Notes: generated by a model not told the origin, from the letters alone. Numbered from the stretch's first letter, positions 24,238 to 34,437 are shown. The stretch is 36,222 nt of DNA from Paludibacteraceae bacterium (GCA_017646805.1 JAGCLW010000030.1:1-36222); one strand, 5' to 3'. Made by a program: numbers and translations.

Positions 24238-26693
24238 TAACGTAATTTGGCTCCTAATTGTTTTTCAAGATTCACTTGAATTTTTGACATAATCGCATCT
24301 ATTTGTTTGTCGGCAAGCGTTTTGGTTTCGTCTTGAAGAATAAAACTTACAGCATACGATTTTTTCCCTGCTTCAAGATTTTTTCCTTCGTAAACATCAA
24401 ACAAATTGACTGATTTCAATATTTTTCGTTCGCTTTCAAAAGCAATACGCTCTATATCAGCAAATTTCACTGAATTATCTACAAGCAAAGCGAAATCTCG
24501 TTTTACTTCTGGGAATTTTGAAATTTCAGCATAGGTTACTTTATGTTTTTTCAATGCTTTCAAAAGATAATTCCAATTGATATCTGCATAGAAAACTTCC
24601 GTATCAATATCCATTTTTTTCAAAATTTTGGAAGAAACCGATCCAATTGTTGCGATGATTTTTCCACCTTTATTTACTGATATAGAAAGTGCTTTGGTAT
24701 GTAATTCATTTTCAAATTCATCATAAATAAACGAAGAAACTCCGAGACGACGCAAAAGATTTTCTACATAAGCCTTAAGTTCGTAAATTGTTGTTTTTTC
24801 TTCGGCTCGCACCCACGATTCTTTCGTCTTGTTTCCACAAAGCCAAAGAGCTAAATGAAAGTCTTCTGAATAGGCAGAAAGAACATTTTCTTCCGATTTA
24901 TTTTCTGTATTGAAATAATAGCAATTGCCAAATTCATAAAATTTCAAATCCAAATTACGACGATTGCGATTGTATGCAATCGATTCCAATCCTCCAAACA
25001 ACATTGTTTGACGCATAACTCCAAGATCTTGCGAAAGCGGATTCATCAATGAGACACACTTATCTATCGTGTATTCTTTTAAATCTTCATAATAACCGAC
25101 TTTAGTGAGAGAATTATTCAAAATCTCATTAAATCCACACGAAGTCAATTGATTGGCTACAATATTTTGCATTTTATAACTATCCGGACGAACGGCATGA
25201 CTCATGCTTGAACGAACCGACGAATCCAATTCAATGTTATTATATCCATAAATTCGCAAAATATCTTCAATCACATCTACATCTCGAGTCACATCTACGC
25301 GATAAGTAGGAATTTCAAGAGAAAGATCAGTTTCTGTTTCTTTCAAAATCTTCATCTCAAGAGAAGAAAGGATTGTTTTTATTGTTGTTTTTTCAATATT
25401 TTTTCCAATCAAAGAATTGATTTTGTCATACGTAAGATTTACTATTGCCGGAGCAATTTCTTTTGGATAAATATCAATAATATCGCAAGACACTTTTCCT
25501 CCTGCAACAGATTGAATTATCAATGTCGCAAACTTCAATATATACAACGTATTATTCGGATCACAACCTCGTTCATAACGGAACGATGCGTCTGTATTCA
25601 AACCATGACGACGAGCCGTTTTTCTTACCGAAACAGGATTGAAATACGCACTTTCGATAAAAACCGACTTTGTAGATTCTGTAACACCAGAATCAAGACC
25701 TCCAAAAACGCCGGCCATACACATTGGTTCACTTTCGTTACAAATCATAAGATCTGTCGCACTAAGCGAACGTTCAACGCCATCAAGTGTAGTAAATTTG
25801 GTTCCTTCCACCAACGTTTTTACAATTACATGATTTCCTTTTATTTTATCCGCATCAAAAGCATGTATTGGTTGTCCCATCGCATGAAGAACATAATTTG
25901 TTGCATCAACGACATTATTGATCGGACGCTGTCCTATTGCCAAAATTGCATTTTTCAACCAAGATGGCGATTCTTTTACTTCAACTCCGCTAATTGTCAC
26001 TGCAGAATAACGCGGACATGCTTCTTGATTTTCCACCGTCACTTCAATCGGACGACAATTACAATCTACACCAAACTTTTCTACCGAAGGCAAAATCAAC
26101 TTATTTTCAGGAGCATAAACAGAATAATGTGCTGCTAAATCTCTGGCACAACCATAATGAGACGCGGCATCTACACGATTTGGTGTAATATCAACTTCAA
26201 TAATCGTATCTGTTTCGATTTGATAATAATCTTTTGCCAAAGTTCCTACCGGCACATCTGATGGGAGAACAATGATTCCGTCATGGCTTTCGCCAACACC
26301 GATTTCGTCTTCAGCACAAATCATTCCGAAGGATTCTTCGCCTCGAATCTTAGATTTTTTTATTGTAAAACTTTCTTCTCCACTATAAAGAATCGTACCT
26401 ATAGTTGCCACAACAACTTTTTGTCCAACAGCCACATTAGGTGCTCCGCAAACGATTTTCAATGGTTCCGGTTCTCCAATATTTACTGTCGTACAATGCA
26501 AATGATCCGAATTTGGATGATCTACACAAGTCAATACTTCTCCAACAACAAGACCTTCAAGTCCGCCTTTTATGGATTGACGAGTCTCTACAGCACCAAC
26601 TTCAAGACCTATAGACGTAAGATCTTTAGCTACTTCTTCGGCTGATTTTTCAAGCGAAATATAATTTTTTAACCAATTATACGATATATTCAT
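24237..26693 (-). CDS. pheT: Phenylalanine-tRNA ligase beta subunit
   Basis: An 818-residue subunit of the (alpha-beta)2 PheRS, which charges tRNA-Phe. It has the N-terminal tRNA-binding OB fold (~40-150, VGEVLTCVDHPNSDHLHCTTVN), the B3/B4 editing domain (~200-385), the B5 domain (~410-480), the catalytic-like core with PLSQDLGVMRQTM, and the C-terminal ferredoxin-like anticodon-binding domain (~727-818, FPEVKRDFALLVD). The length is normal for Bacteroidetes. pheS is not adjacent, as is common in this phylum. nspC follows by a one-base overlap. Confidence 0.97.
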   Translation of the reverse strand: MNISYNWLKNYISLEKSAEEVAKDLTSIGLEVGAVETRQSIKGGLEGLVVGEVLTCVDHPNSDHLHCTTVNIGEPEPLKIVCGAPNVAVGQKVVVATIGTILYSGEESFTIKKSKIRGEESFGMICAEDEIGVGESHDGIIVLPSDVPVGTLAKDYYQIETDTIIEVDITPNRVDAASHYGCARDLAAHYSVYAPENKLILPSVEKFGVDCNCRPIEVTVENQEACPRYSAVTISGVEVKESPSWLKNAILAIGQRPINNVVDATNYVLHAMGQPIHAFDADKIKGNHVIVKTLVEGTKFTTLDGVERSLSATDLMICNESEPMCMAGVFGGLDSGVTESTKSVFIESAYFNPVSVRKTARRHGLNTDASFRYERGCDPNNTLYILKFATLIIQSVAGGKVSCDIIDIYPKEIAPAIVNLTYDKINSLIGKNIEKTTIKTILSSLEMKILKETETDLSLEIPTYRVDVTRDVDVIEDILRIYGYNNIELDSSVRSSMSHAVRPDSYKMQNIVANQLTSCGFNEILNNSLTKVGYYEDLKEYTIDKCVSLMNPLSQDLGVMRQTMLFGGLESIAYNRNRRNLDLKFYEFGNCYYFNTENKSEENVLSAYSEDFHLALWLCGNKTKESWVRAEEKTTIYELKAYVENLLRRLGVSSFIYDEFENELHTKALSISVNKGGKIIATIGSVSSKILKKMDIDTEVFYADINWNYLLKALKKHKVTYAEISKFPEVKRDFALLVDNSVKFADIERIAFESERKILKSVNLFDVYEGKNLEAGKKSYAVSFILQDETKTLADKQIDAIMSKIQVNLEKQLGAKLR

Positions 26694-26725
26694 AATTTTA
26701 AAATTTTGCTAAACAAATAAAGGTG

Positions 26726-26733
26726 CAAAGATA
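26726..26733 (-). promoter_or_regulatory. -7 box of the pheT-nspC operon
   Basis: TATCTTTG on the minus strand, 33 nt before the pheT ATG and just inside the short gap after the aminotransferase stop. No good -33 TTTG is seen. Confidence 0.6.
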
Positions 26734-26747
26734 GTAAAAAAATACGG

Positions 26748-27890
26748 TCATTTTTTCTCTTTCAAATACTTTTCAATTCGATCCATTGCTTCTGCAATAT
26801 TTTCAATTGAATTGGCATACGAAAAACGTATAAAACCTTCTCCTCTCGAACCGAAATCAATTCCTGGAGTTACGCCGACGTGCGTTTGTTCCAAAATATC
26901 AATTGCAAAACGATACGAATCTTTTGTCAAATGACGTGCATCGGCAAAAACGTAAAACGCGCCTTGCGGTTCGACATGAATTTTAAATCCAATTTCACGC
27001 AAACGCTGAATCAAAAAAACTCTCCGTTCGTTATATTTTTTTCGCATTTCTTCGACTTCTTCGTCAGCTTTTCGCAACGCCGCAATCGCTGCATATTGCG
27101 AAACGCTTGGAGCACAAATGAAAAAACTTTGTGCTATAGTCTGAATTTGACGCAAATATTGCTTTGGAAAAATCAGGTATCCTAAACGCATACCGGTCAT
27201 TGCATATCGTTTGGAAAAACCATTAAACACAAAACAATCTTCGGTAAATTCTCGCATCGAATGCGTTTCTCCCTCGTATACTAATCCATGATAAATTTCG
27301 TCCGAAAGAATCGGAATGTTCAAATTCGCCAATTCTTGCATCATTTCGCTCGACAACAACGTTCCTGTTGGATTCATCGGAGAATTGATAAAAATAGCTC
27401 GTGTTTTTTCCGTAACTACTTTTTTAATTTCTTCTATATGATATTGAAATCCGTCTTCTGCCGAAAGCGGAACTTCAACGGGAATTCCTCCGCAAGCATA
27501 AACAAAATTGGCATAACAAGCATATCCCGGATTAGACAAAATAACTTCTCCGCCCGATTCGCACAAAACCATCAATGCCATCAATAATGCAGGAGAAGAA
27601 CCCGATGTCAATACAATACAATCGGGATCTATCAAAACGCCATATTCTTGTTTATATTTTTTCGCAAGTTCTTGACGAAGTTCTTTATCTCCCAAAGAAT
27701 GAGTATAATGAGTCAGTCCTTTATTTAATGCCTCTTGAACCGACTCAACAACGCACTTAGGCATATCAAAATCCGGTTCTCCAACTTCCAAATGAATTAT
27801 GTCATCTATTCCGGAAAGAGCCATTTCATTTGCTTTTTCCAAAATATCCATAACGATAAAAGATGACATTTTATTTACATTTTCATTCAT
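26748..27890 (-). CDS. PLP-dependent aminotransferase, class I/II
   Basis: A 380-residue fold type I aminotransferase of the aspartate aminotransferase-like group. It has LEVGEPDFDMP, the SGSSPALLMAL phosphate site, INSPMNPTGT, SDEIYHGLVYEG with Asp197, and PLP Lys227 in NGFSKRYAMTGMRLGY; the end has the Arg in EGFIRFSYANS that binds the substrate carboxylate. The amino-acid specificity cannot be fixed. It starts 22 nt after the OmpA-like gene stop, so both are probably transcribed together, although no functional link is known to me. Confidence 0.9.
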   Translation of the reverse strand: MNENVNKMSSFIVMDILEKANEMALSGIDDIIHLEVGEPDFDMPKCVVESVQEALNKGLTHYTHSLGDKELRQELAKKYKQEYGVLIDPDCIVLTSGSSPALLMALMVLCESGGEVILSNPGYACYANFVYACGGIPVEVPLSAEDGFQYHIEEIKKVVTEKTRAIFINSPMNPTGTLLSSEMMQELANLNIPILSDEIYHGLVYEGETHSMREFTEDCFVFNGFSKRYAMTGMRLGYLIFPKQYLRQIQTIAQSFFICAPSVSQYAAIAALRKADEEVEEMRKKYNERRVFLIQRLREIGFKIHVEPQGAFYVFADARHLTKDSYRFAIDILEQTHVGVTPGIDFGSRGEGFIRFSYANSIENIAEAMDRIEKYLKEKK

Positions 27891-27912
27891 TTTTTATTTT
27901 TTTATTTTTTGA

Positions 27913-30684
27913 TTACCTAATTTTTATTTCCACTCTACGATTTTTTGCTCGATTTACTTCTGTGTCATTCTTGGCAATGGGTTGATTCGCTCCTTCTCCT
28001 CTAAATAAAATTTGCTCTTCGGTACAACCATTTTTCACCAAAAACTCTTTTACCGCCAAAGCCCGACGAAGAGAAAGCGACATGTTTTCTTCCGCAGAAC
28101 CAACCGCATCGGTATGTCCGATAATTTCAACTTGCAAATTATTTTGCGATAAAATTGATGCCAAACGTTTTAGTTCGGGTTCCGATTCTTTACTTAGTTG
28201 ATTATCTGACATTTGAAAAAATAAATTTTTCACCGGGAATGCCACGCCATCTTCTTTCATTTGTTTGTACGTAAGCAAACGAATAATTGGTTCGGTTCGT
28301 TTTACTTGTGAATTTATTTTTCTCAAATCAATATTATTAGATACAGAAAAATATCCTTCGGCCTCTATATAATATCCATACAATTTCCCCATTGGCAAGA
28401 CGAAGAAATAACTTCCGTCTGCGGGATTAACTGCTGCTGAACCCATTTTTTTTCCGTTAGACAAATCTTCCCAAATAATATTTGCCGACGCCAAAGGTTC
28501 GCCTTCTTTTGACAATACTTTTCCTTCTATCATTGCCACCGGCTGTGGTTGCAAATGCTTAGGCAACGAAACACTGTACAAATCTTCTCGACCAACATTT
28601 CCTTTGCTGAAATAAGCCGTTTCGCCATCTGTAGAAATGGTATATCCCATATCATTTTCCGGTCCATTAAATTCTTTCCCCAGATTTTCCGGTTTGCTCC
28701 AACAAGTCCAACACGTATCACTCAATCGACGAGAAACAAACATGTCTTTATTTCCAAATCCACCATGTCCGTCACTTGAAAAATAAAGCGTTTGCATATC
28801 CGGATGTAGAAATGGTGTTCGATCCGAGAAACGTGTATTAATCTCCGGACCCAAATTTATCGGACCAACCATTTCTCCTTTTTCATCTTGATAAATCACA
28901 TAAATATCCGTTTGATGTTGCAAATTACCATGATAAATAAATTGATCACTCAATGTTGTATTGTAATTTTCTTCCGAAATGGCAGAAAAGACAATCGCTT
29001 TACCATCGGAACTAATGACGGCATCGGCTTGCCAATTTTCAAAATTCAAATCCATTGGAAAATCCTTAAGCGGACTCCAACCATCTTTTGTTTTTTCCGA
29101 CAAATAAAGTTTTCCGTTTCGGAAAACCAATAATTTGGACAAATCTACCGACATACATTCTACCGCATCATGCGTATTTGCCGTAGAAAGTTGTTTAAGC
29201 AAAACCGGTTTTCCCCACTTATTTTTCCCTTTTCGTTTGCAAACAAACACATCTTCCGTACTTACACGACGCGAAGAAAGACTATCTTTTTTTATATACG
29301 TTGGTGACAAATTATCTTGTCGATCTCGCCCTACAAAATACAAATATTGGTCATCTGCAGAAATTGAAGGCAAATATTCTCTGTTTGCCGTATTGATATG
29401 ATCGCCAAGAAAAGAAATTTTTACTTTTGGATCTTTGGGTCTTTGCAACAATTCCAACAAATCATACAATAATTCCAAATTTTTTCCGGTCATGACATTA
29501 GTATATTGTTGTGCTGTTTGAATTGCCTCATTCCATTGTTCCCGATTGATCGCATGCGAAATCAAACGCTGAAGTGCCACAAATGCCAAATCCGTAGTTG
29601 GAGCCATTCGAATATACGCATTATAATCTTTTGTCCATGCCGGATCAAATTTTTTTTCTAAATGAAGTTTATCTGCAATACGAGCAATCTCATATTCTTT
29701 TTCTTTTTTTTCTAAAAAAATCTCATCGTCATAATATTCGTAAAACTCATCAAGCGAAACCAATTCTCCGTCCGAAACATAAAAATCATGATACAATCGC
29801 AAAGCATCTTCTCGTTTCGTTCCACGAAAATAATCTATCGTACTACGAAGAATTTTTGAATCATTCGTCCGTTTATACATCGACAACAACGAATCTTCTG
29901 CTTGTTCAAAAAATTCACTGTACTCATGCGATGCAATATAATCCATATACGTTTCCCATTGTCCTGGAATCGTATATTCTACATACTCTTTTTCATCAAG
30001 CATCAAACGAACTTCTTCATACTGACGACTAAGCGGATATTTTTCCAAAAAAGACTCCATTTGTTCCATAGATTGAGTCTTTTGTATTTCACGAAATTTT
30101 AAAACATGAATACTCGCCCAAGCCGAATCGACATCATTTCCTCGACGATATTTTTCTATAAACAAACGCAAACTATCTTCATGATTTGCATTGATTGCAA
30201 TCAAAAATTCACACGCACGTTTACTTTTTTTTGCTTCTTTAATAAATTCCGGATTTGCCTTTTGAAAAGATTTTAAATAATTATCAAAAATCCCGACAGA
30301 ATTGATTTTTTTTGCATCAAGCAAAGCATTCCAACAAATCGTATCATTAAGCAACCGATAAGATTTTGATGTGAGACCAAATTTGTTTAATTTCTTTTTA
30401 TTTTCTTCTCTATTATAAAATTTGCGAGACTGCCAAAGAAAAATATATGCCGAATCCGGACTATAATAATCACCCGTTCTATCTACAAAAATTTGCGATT
30501 TATAAAACAATGCTATCGGATCTTCCTTATCTTTTTTTAACGATTTTTCAATTTGCTTCATCGCCAATTCTATTTGACCATCGTTGATATATTTTTCAAT
30601 TTTATAATTCTGAGACACAACTTTTTGTGTAAAAAATTGCATCATAAATACAAGAAAAACTAAATTTATAATATATGTTCTCAT
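27913..30684 (-). CDS. OmpA-family protein with helical repeats, beta-propeller and CRD (PorE-like domain order)
   Basis: A 923-residue envelope protein. It has a signal peptide (~1-24, no lipobox), a long helical region with TPR-like repeats (~25-430), PD40/WD40-like propeller blades (~440-715; REYLPSISADDQYLYFVGRD, RTPFLHPDMQTLYFSSDGHGGFG, DMGYTISTDGETAYFSKG), a carboxypeptidase-regulatory-like domain (~725-800, IEGKVLSKEGEPLASANI), and an OmpA C-terminal peptidoglycan-binding domain (~815-923, EIIGHTDAVGSAEENMSLSLRRA ... NRAKNRRVEI). The order TPR, propeller, CRD, OmpA is that described for PorE of the type IX secretion system. It is longer than PorE and not an evident lipoprotein, so a paralogue is equally possible. 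Confidence 0.85.
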   Translation of the reverse strand: MRTYIINLVFLVFMMQFFTQKVVSQNYKIEKYINDGQIELAMKQIEKSLKKDKEDPIALFYKSQIFVDRTGDYYSPDSAYIFLWQSRKFYNREENKKKLNKFGLTSKSYRLLNDTICWNALLDAKKINSVGIFDNYLKSFQKANPEFIKEAKKSKRACEFLIAINANHEDSLRLFIEKYRRGNDVDSAWASIHVLKFREIQKTQSMEQMESFLEKYPLSRQYEEVRLMLDEKEYVEYTIPGQWETYMDYIASHEYSEFFEQAEDSLLSMYKRTNDSKILRSTIDYFRGTKREDALRLYHDFYVSDGELVSLDEFYEYYDDEIFLEKKEKEYEIARIADKLHLEKKFDPAWTKDYNAYIRMAPTTDLAFVALQRLISHAINREQWNEAIQTAQQYTNVMTGKNLELLYDLLELLQRPKDPKVKISFLGDHINTANREYLPSISADDQYLYFVGRDRQDNLSPTYIKKDSLSSRRVSTEDVFVCKRKGKNKWGKPVLLKQLSTANTHDAVECMSVDLSKLLVFRNGKLYLSEKTKDGWSPLKDFPMDLNFENWQADAVISSDGKAIVFSAISEENYNTTLSDQFIYHGNLQHQTDIYVIYQDEKGEMVGPINLGPEINTRFSDRTPFLHPDMQTLYFSSDGHGGFGNKDMFVSRRLSDTCWTCWSKPENLGKEFNGPENDMGYTISTDGETAYFSKGNVGREDLYSVSLPKHLQPQPVAMIEGKVLSKEGEPLASANIIWEDLSNGKKMGSAAVNPADGSYFFVLPMGKLYGYYIEAEGYFSVSNNIDLRKINSQVKRTEPIIRLLTYKQMKEDGVAFPVKNLFFQMSDNQLSKESEPELKRLASILSQNNLQVEIIGHTDAVGSAEENMSLSLRRALAVKEFLVKNGCTEEQILFRGEGANQPIAKNDTEVNRAKNRRVEIKIR

Positions 30685-30717
30685 TCAAAAAAAATCAAAA
30701 TTCCACCAAAAGGATTA

Positions 30718-30725
30718 CAAAGATA
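30718..30725 (-). promoter_or_regulatory. -7 box of the OmpA-like gene
   Basis: TATCTTTG on the minus strand, 33 nt before the ATG at 30684. A TTTG at 30749-30752 is 23 nt upstream, slightly too far, and lies in the T run of the preceding terminator. Confidence 0.55.
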
Positions 30726-30744
30726 CTAAACTGAAACGATTTTT

Positions 30745-30790
30745 TAAACAAAAAAAACGAACTTGAAAAAATTTTTTCAAGTTCGTTTTT
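30745..30790 (-). terminator. Intrinsic terminator of the acyl-CoA carboxylase operon
   Basis: A perfect 15 + 15 palindrome (ACGAACTTGAAAAAA and its complement, 30757-30786) followed on the minus strand by a T run. It begins about 20 nt after the carboxyltransferase stop. Confidence 0.9.
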
Positions 30791-30807
30791 TCAATATATT
30801 TCAACAA

Positions 30808-32334
30808 TTATAATGGTATATTTCCGTGTTTCTTCGCAGGATTAACACGATTTTTCGTTTGCGTCATATTCAATGCTTGAATCAACTTTTGACGAGTTTG
30901 CTGTGGCAAAATAATTTCATCAACATAACCTAATTCTGCCGCACGATACGGATTCGAGAATTTCGCTTCATAATCTTTCAATGCTTTTGCTTTCTCTTCT
31001 TCTGTCGATTTTCGATAAAGAATATTTACTGCTCCAGCTGCTCCCATTACAGCAATTTCAGCTGACGGATAAGCAAAATTTACATCCGAACCGGTATGTT
31101 TGCTACTCATCACAATGTAAGCTCCGCCGTAAGCCTTTCTTGTGATTACCGTAATTTTCGGAACTGTGGCCTCTACATAAGCGTAAACAATTTTTGCTCC
31201 ATGACGAATAATTCCATTATGTTCTTGCATCGTTCCAGGAAGAAATCCCGGAACGTCTTCAAACGTGACCAATGGAACATTAAAGCAATCACAAAAACGA
31301 ATAAATCGTGCTGCTTTGTCCGAAGCATCTATATCCAAAACTCCCGCTTGATATGCTGGTTGATTTGCTACAATACCAATTGTTTTTCCTGTAAGACGAG
31401 CAAATCCGACAACTATATTTTGAGCAAAAAGAGGCATTACTTCAAAAAAGTATTTATCATCTACAACTCCCTCTATCAACTGTTTTATATCATACGGTTT
31501 GTTTGGATCTTCCGGAACAATTTCATTCAACGAAGGATCGTCTTCTACCGAAAAATCCGAACATTCAAACGGCGCGTCTTCCATATTATTTGATGGCAAA
31601 TAACTCAACAATTCTCTCACCATCATCAACGTTTCTTCTTCTGTCTCTCCCAAGAAATGAGAAACTCCACTTTTGGAAGAATGCGTATTTGCTCCACCTA
31701 ATTCTTCTTTTGTTACCTCTTCGTGTGTTACGGTTTTCACAACTTCCGGACCTGTCACAAACATGTGACCTTTTTCTTTGACCATAAAGATAAAATCCGT
31801 CAATGCCGGAGAATAACAAGCTCCTCCTGCACATGGTCCCATGACAACCGAAATCTGAGGAATAACCCCAGAAGCTATTGTATTTTGATAAAAAATATCA
31901 CCATATCCGGCAAGGCTTTCCACGCCTTCTTGGATTCTTGCTCCTCCCGAATCATTTATAGCAATAATCGGAGCTCCCATATTAAGAGCCATCTTTTGCA
32001 ATTTTACAATCTTGTTTGCGGCAACTCGACCCAACGAACCTCCGTAAACTGTAAAGTCATACGCATAAACATAAACCAACCGCCCATCAATTTTTCCATA
32101 ACCACCAACAATACCATCTCCGGCAATTTTCTCTTTTTCCATTCCGAAATTAGTACATTGATGTACTACAAATTTATCTATCTCACAAAACGTTCCCGCA
32201 TCTAAAAGAAGATCGATTCGTTCGCGAGCAGTTTTTTTCCCTCCTGCATGTTGACGAGCTATACGATCCTTTCCTCCCCCAATTTCTGCAGCTTCATTCT
32301 TTTGAAGAAATGCTTGTTGACTATCATTTAACAT
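30808..32334 (-). CDS. Acyl-CoA carboxylase carboxyltransferase (beta) subunit, propionyl-CoA type
   Basis: A 508-residue carboxyltransferase of the PccB/MmdA family, moving CO2 between carboxybiotin and an acyl-CoA. It has KTARERIDLLLDAGTF, the acyl-CoA oxyanion site INDSGGARIQEGVESLAGYG, MGPCAGGACYSPALTDF, VANQPAYQAGVLDIDASDKAARFIRFCD and PGFLPGTMQEHNGIIRHGAK. With its own biotin carboxylase and carrier upstream (gap 14 nt) it should form a complete ATP-dependent acyl-CoA carboxylase, most likely propionyl-CoA carboxylase, rather than the sodium-pumping decarboxylase that uses the same subunit type. Confidence 0.93.
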   Translation of the reverse strand: MLNDSQQAFLQKNEAAEIGGGKDRIARQHAGGKKTARERIDLLLDAGTFCEIDKFVVHQCTNFGMEKEKIAGDGIVGGYGKIDGRLVYVYAYDFTVYGGSLGRVAANKIVKLQKMALNMGAPIIAINDSGGARIQEGVESLAGYGDIFYQNTIASGVIPQISVVMGPCAGGACYSPALTDFIFMVKEKGHMFVTGPEVVKTVTHEEVTKEELGGANTHSSKSGVSHFLGETEEETLMMVRELLSYLPSNNMEDAPFECSDFSVEDDPSLNEIVPEDPNKPYDIKQLIEGVVDDKYFFEVMPLFAQNIVVGFARLTGKTIGIVANQPAYQAGVLDIDASDKAARFIRFCDCFNVPLVTFEDVPGFLPGTMQEHNGIIRHGAKIVYAYVEATVPKITVITRKAYGGAYIVMSSKHTGSDVNFAYPSAEIAVMGAAGAVNILYRKSTEEEKAKALKDYEAKFSNPYRAAELGYVDEIILPQQTRQKLIQALNMTQTKNRVNPAKKHGNIPL

Positions 32335-32348
32335 AGTTATATTCTTTT

Positions 32349-32852
32349 TTATTCTAACGTAATAAGAGTTTGATTACTATCGATTGTGTCGCCTTCCTGA
32401 ACAAGAATTTCTTTTATGACACAATCTTTTTTTACCTTATATTCACTTTGCATTTTCATGGCTTCAACAACAATCACCGGTTGTCCCGACTCCACTTCTT
32501 GTCCTACTTCTACCAAAACTTTTACAACCTTACCTGGCATTGGTGAAAAAATACGATCCTGCGAGTCATCAAATTCATCTTTACGACGATTGCGAAGATA
32601 TTTCGCTTGCGAATCCACAATCTCGACCGGATAAGAATTAAACATTGTGTTCACATTGTATTTCTTACTTCCTTCCGCTCTTTTCAGCTCTGCAGTAAAA
32701 GATTTTCCATCATGCAAAATAGAACAAACCCCATTTTCTGCCATTACGACATCAAGATTGTAGATCTTATCATCTATTTTAATCGAAACCAAATTATCTT
32801 CTTTGCTAAGCAATTCTACTTCCGCGATACGGTCTCCTATATGAATTTCCAT
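32349..32852 (-). CDS. Biotin carboxyl carrier subunit of acyl-CoA carboxylase
   Basis: A 167-residue protein with an N-terminal beta-rich region (~1-80), a charged linker (YLRNRRKDEFDDSQD) and a C-terminal biotinyl domain with FSPMPGKVVKVLVEVGQEV and biotinylation Lys133 in VVEAMKMQSEY. It carries CO2 between the two enzymes encoded on either side of it: 36 nt downstream of the biotin carboxylase gene and 14 nt upstream of the carboxyltransferase gene. A weak AGGAAAG sequence precedes the ATG. Confidence 0.93.
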   Translation of the reverse strand: MEIHIGDRIAEVELLSKEDNLVSIKIDDKIYNLDVVMAENGVCSILHDGKSFTAELKRAEGSKKYNVNTMFNSYPVEIVDSQAKYLRNRRKDEFDDSQDRIFSPMPGKVVKVLVEVGQEVESGQPVIVVEAMKMQSEYKVKKDCVIKEILVQEGDTIDSNQTLITLE

Positions 32853-32888
32853 AGCTACTTTCCTTTCGTGTTTAAACTATAATTATTC

Positions 32889-34403
32889 TTAAATACGAAG
32901 CATCGCATTTCGTTTTCCAAATTCTCGCCAACGAGAAATCTTACGATTATCTCCCGTCTTTATGACATTTTCTTCCAAATTCAAAATATAATCCATATAA
33001 GCCGCAATGATCGCTATATCTTCAACTTCTTCTTTCGTTTCTTCATACTTGTTTTGCATCAAAAATTCCGTATTTTTTTCAATAAATCCGGTATTGTATT
33101 TTCCTCGTACAAAATCCGATGTATCAAGAATACGACGAAGATAATTGATGTTCGTTTTCACTCCTGTAATTTTATATTCATAAAGAGCTCTACGCATACG
33201 CTTCATCGCAAACGAACGTGTTTTTGCCCAAACGATCAACTTACCAATCATTGGATCATAATGCATCGGTATTTCATATCCTTCATACACGTAATTATCT
33301 ACTCGAATACCAAGACCCAACGGCTCCGTCATTTGCTTTATAATTCCCGGACTCGGCATAAAATTACATTCTGCATCTTCTGCACAAATACGGCATTCTA
33401 TCGAATATCCATTTTGTTCTATATCACTCTGTTTTAATCGAAGAGGAAGATTGTTGGCGATATTGATTTGCTCTTTTACAAGATCTACACGAAGCACTTC
33501 TTCCGTGATCGGATGCTCCACTTGCAAACGAGTATTCATTTCCAAAAAATAGTAATTAAAATCGTCATCCACCAAAAATTCTATCGTTCCGGCTCCCGAA
33601 TAATTTACAGCTTTCGCTGCCAAAATCGCTTGCTGACCCATCTCATCTCGAAGCTCCGGATACATAATCGGAGATGGAGATTCTTCCACTATCTTTTGAT
33701 TTCGACGCTGAACGGAACATTCTCGTTCACAAAGATGAATCACATTTCCAAAATTATCACCAAGAATTTGAAATTCTATATGATGTGGATTTTCTATATA
33801 TTTTTCAATATAAACCGTTTCATCTCCAAAAGACGATTTTGCCTCACTTTTTGTCAAATTAAATGCCTCTTCAACCTCACTCTCTTCACGAATAATTCGC
33901 ATTCCTTTTCCTCCTCCTCCGGCACTCGCTTTCAAAATAACTGGATAACCAATTTGCTCAATGACTTGCTTCACTTGTTCCACACTCTTCAAATCTTCTT
34001 GAACGCCCGGAACAACCTTCACTCCGGCTTCTATCATCGTTTGTCGTGCCGAAATTTTATCTCCCATCTTTATCATCGCATCTGCCGAAGGACCAATAAA
34101 AATAATTCCTTCTTCTTCACAACGACGAACAAATTCTGCATTTTCCGACAAAAATCCATATCCAGGGTGAATCGCATCTGCTCCACTTTTCTTTGCCGCA
34201 TCAATAATATTATCTATCACAAGATAACTTTCGTTCGATGGCGTCGGTCCCACACAATATGCTTCATCTGCATAAAAAACATGACGAGATGTCCGATCTG
34301 CTTCCGAATAAACCGCAACCGTACTAACACTCATCTCCTTACACGAACGCATCACCCGAATTGCAATTTCTCCTCGATTAGCAACAAGAACCTTTTGTAT
34401 CAT
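32889..34403 (-). CDS. accC: Biotin carboxylase subunit of acyl-CoA carboxylase
   Basis: A 504-residue ATP-grasp enzyme carboxylating the biotin of the carrier protein. It starts MIQKVLVANRGEIAIRVMRS, has HPGYGFLSENAEF, the ATP-grasp glycine loop LKASAGGGGKGMRI, CERECSVQRRNQKIVEESPS and EMNTRLQVEHPITEEV. RLQVEHP is the form usual in propionyl/acyl-CoA carboxylases. An extension of ~50 residues past the common AccC length is seen at the C-terminus. First gene of a three-gene operon. Confidence 0.93.
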   Translation of the reverse strand: MIQKVLVANRGEIAIRVMRSCKEMSVSTVAVYSEADRTSRHVFYADEAYCVGPTPSNESYLVIDNIIDAAKKSGADAIHPGYGFLSENAEFVRRCEEEGIIFIGPSADAMIKMGDKISARQTMIEAGVKVVPGVQEDLKSVEQVKQVIEQIGYPVILKASAGGGGKGMRIIREESEVEEAFNLTKSEAKSSFGDETVYIEKYIENPHHIEFQILGDNFGNVIHLCERECSVQRRNQKIVEESPSPIMYPELRDEMGQQAILAAKAVNYSGAGTIEFLVDDDFNYYFLEMNTRLQVEHPITEEVLRVDLVKEQINIANNLPLRLKQSDIEQNGYSIECRICAEDAECNFMPSPGIIKQMTEPLGLGIRVDNYVYEGYEIPMHYDPMIGKLIVWAKTRSFAMKRMRRALYEYKITGVKTNINYLRRILDTSDFVRGKYNTGFIEKNTEFLMQNKYEETKEEVEDIAIIAAYMDYILNLEENVIKTGDNRKISRWREFGKRNAMLRI

Positions 34404-34437
34404 AAAGTTTTATTTTTTCAATTCAAAAAAAGTGGTG

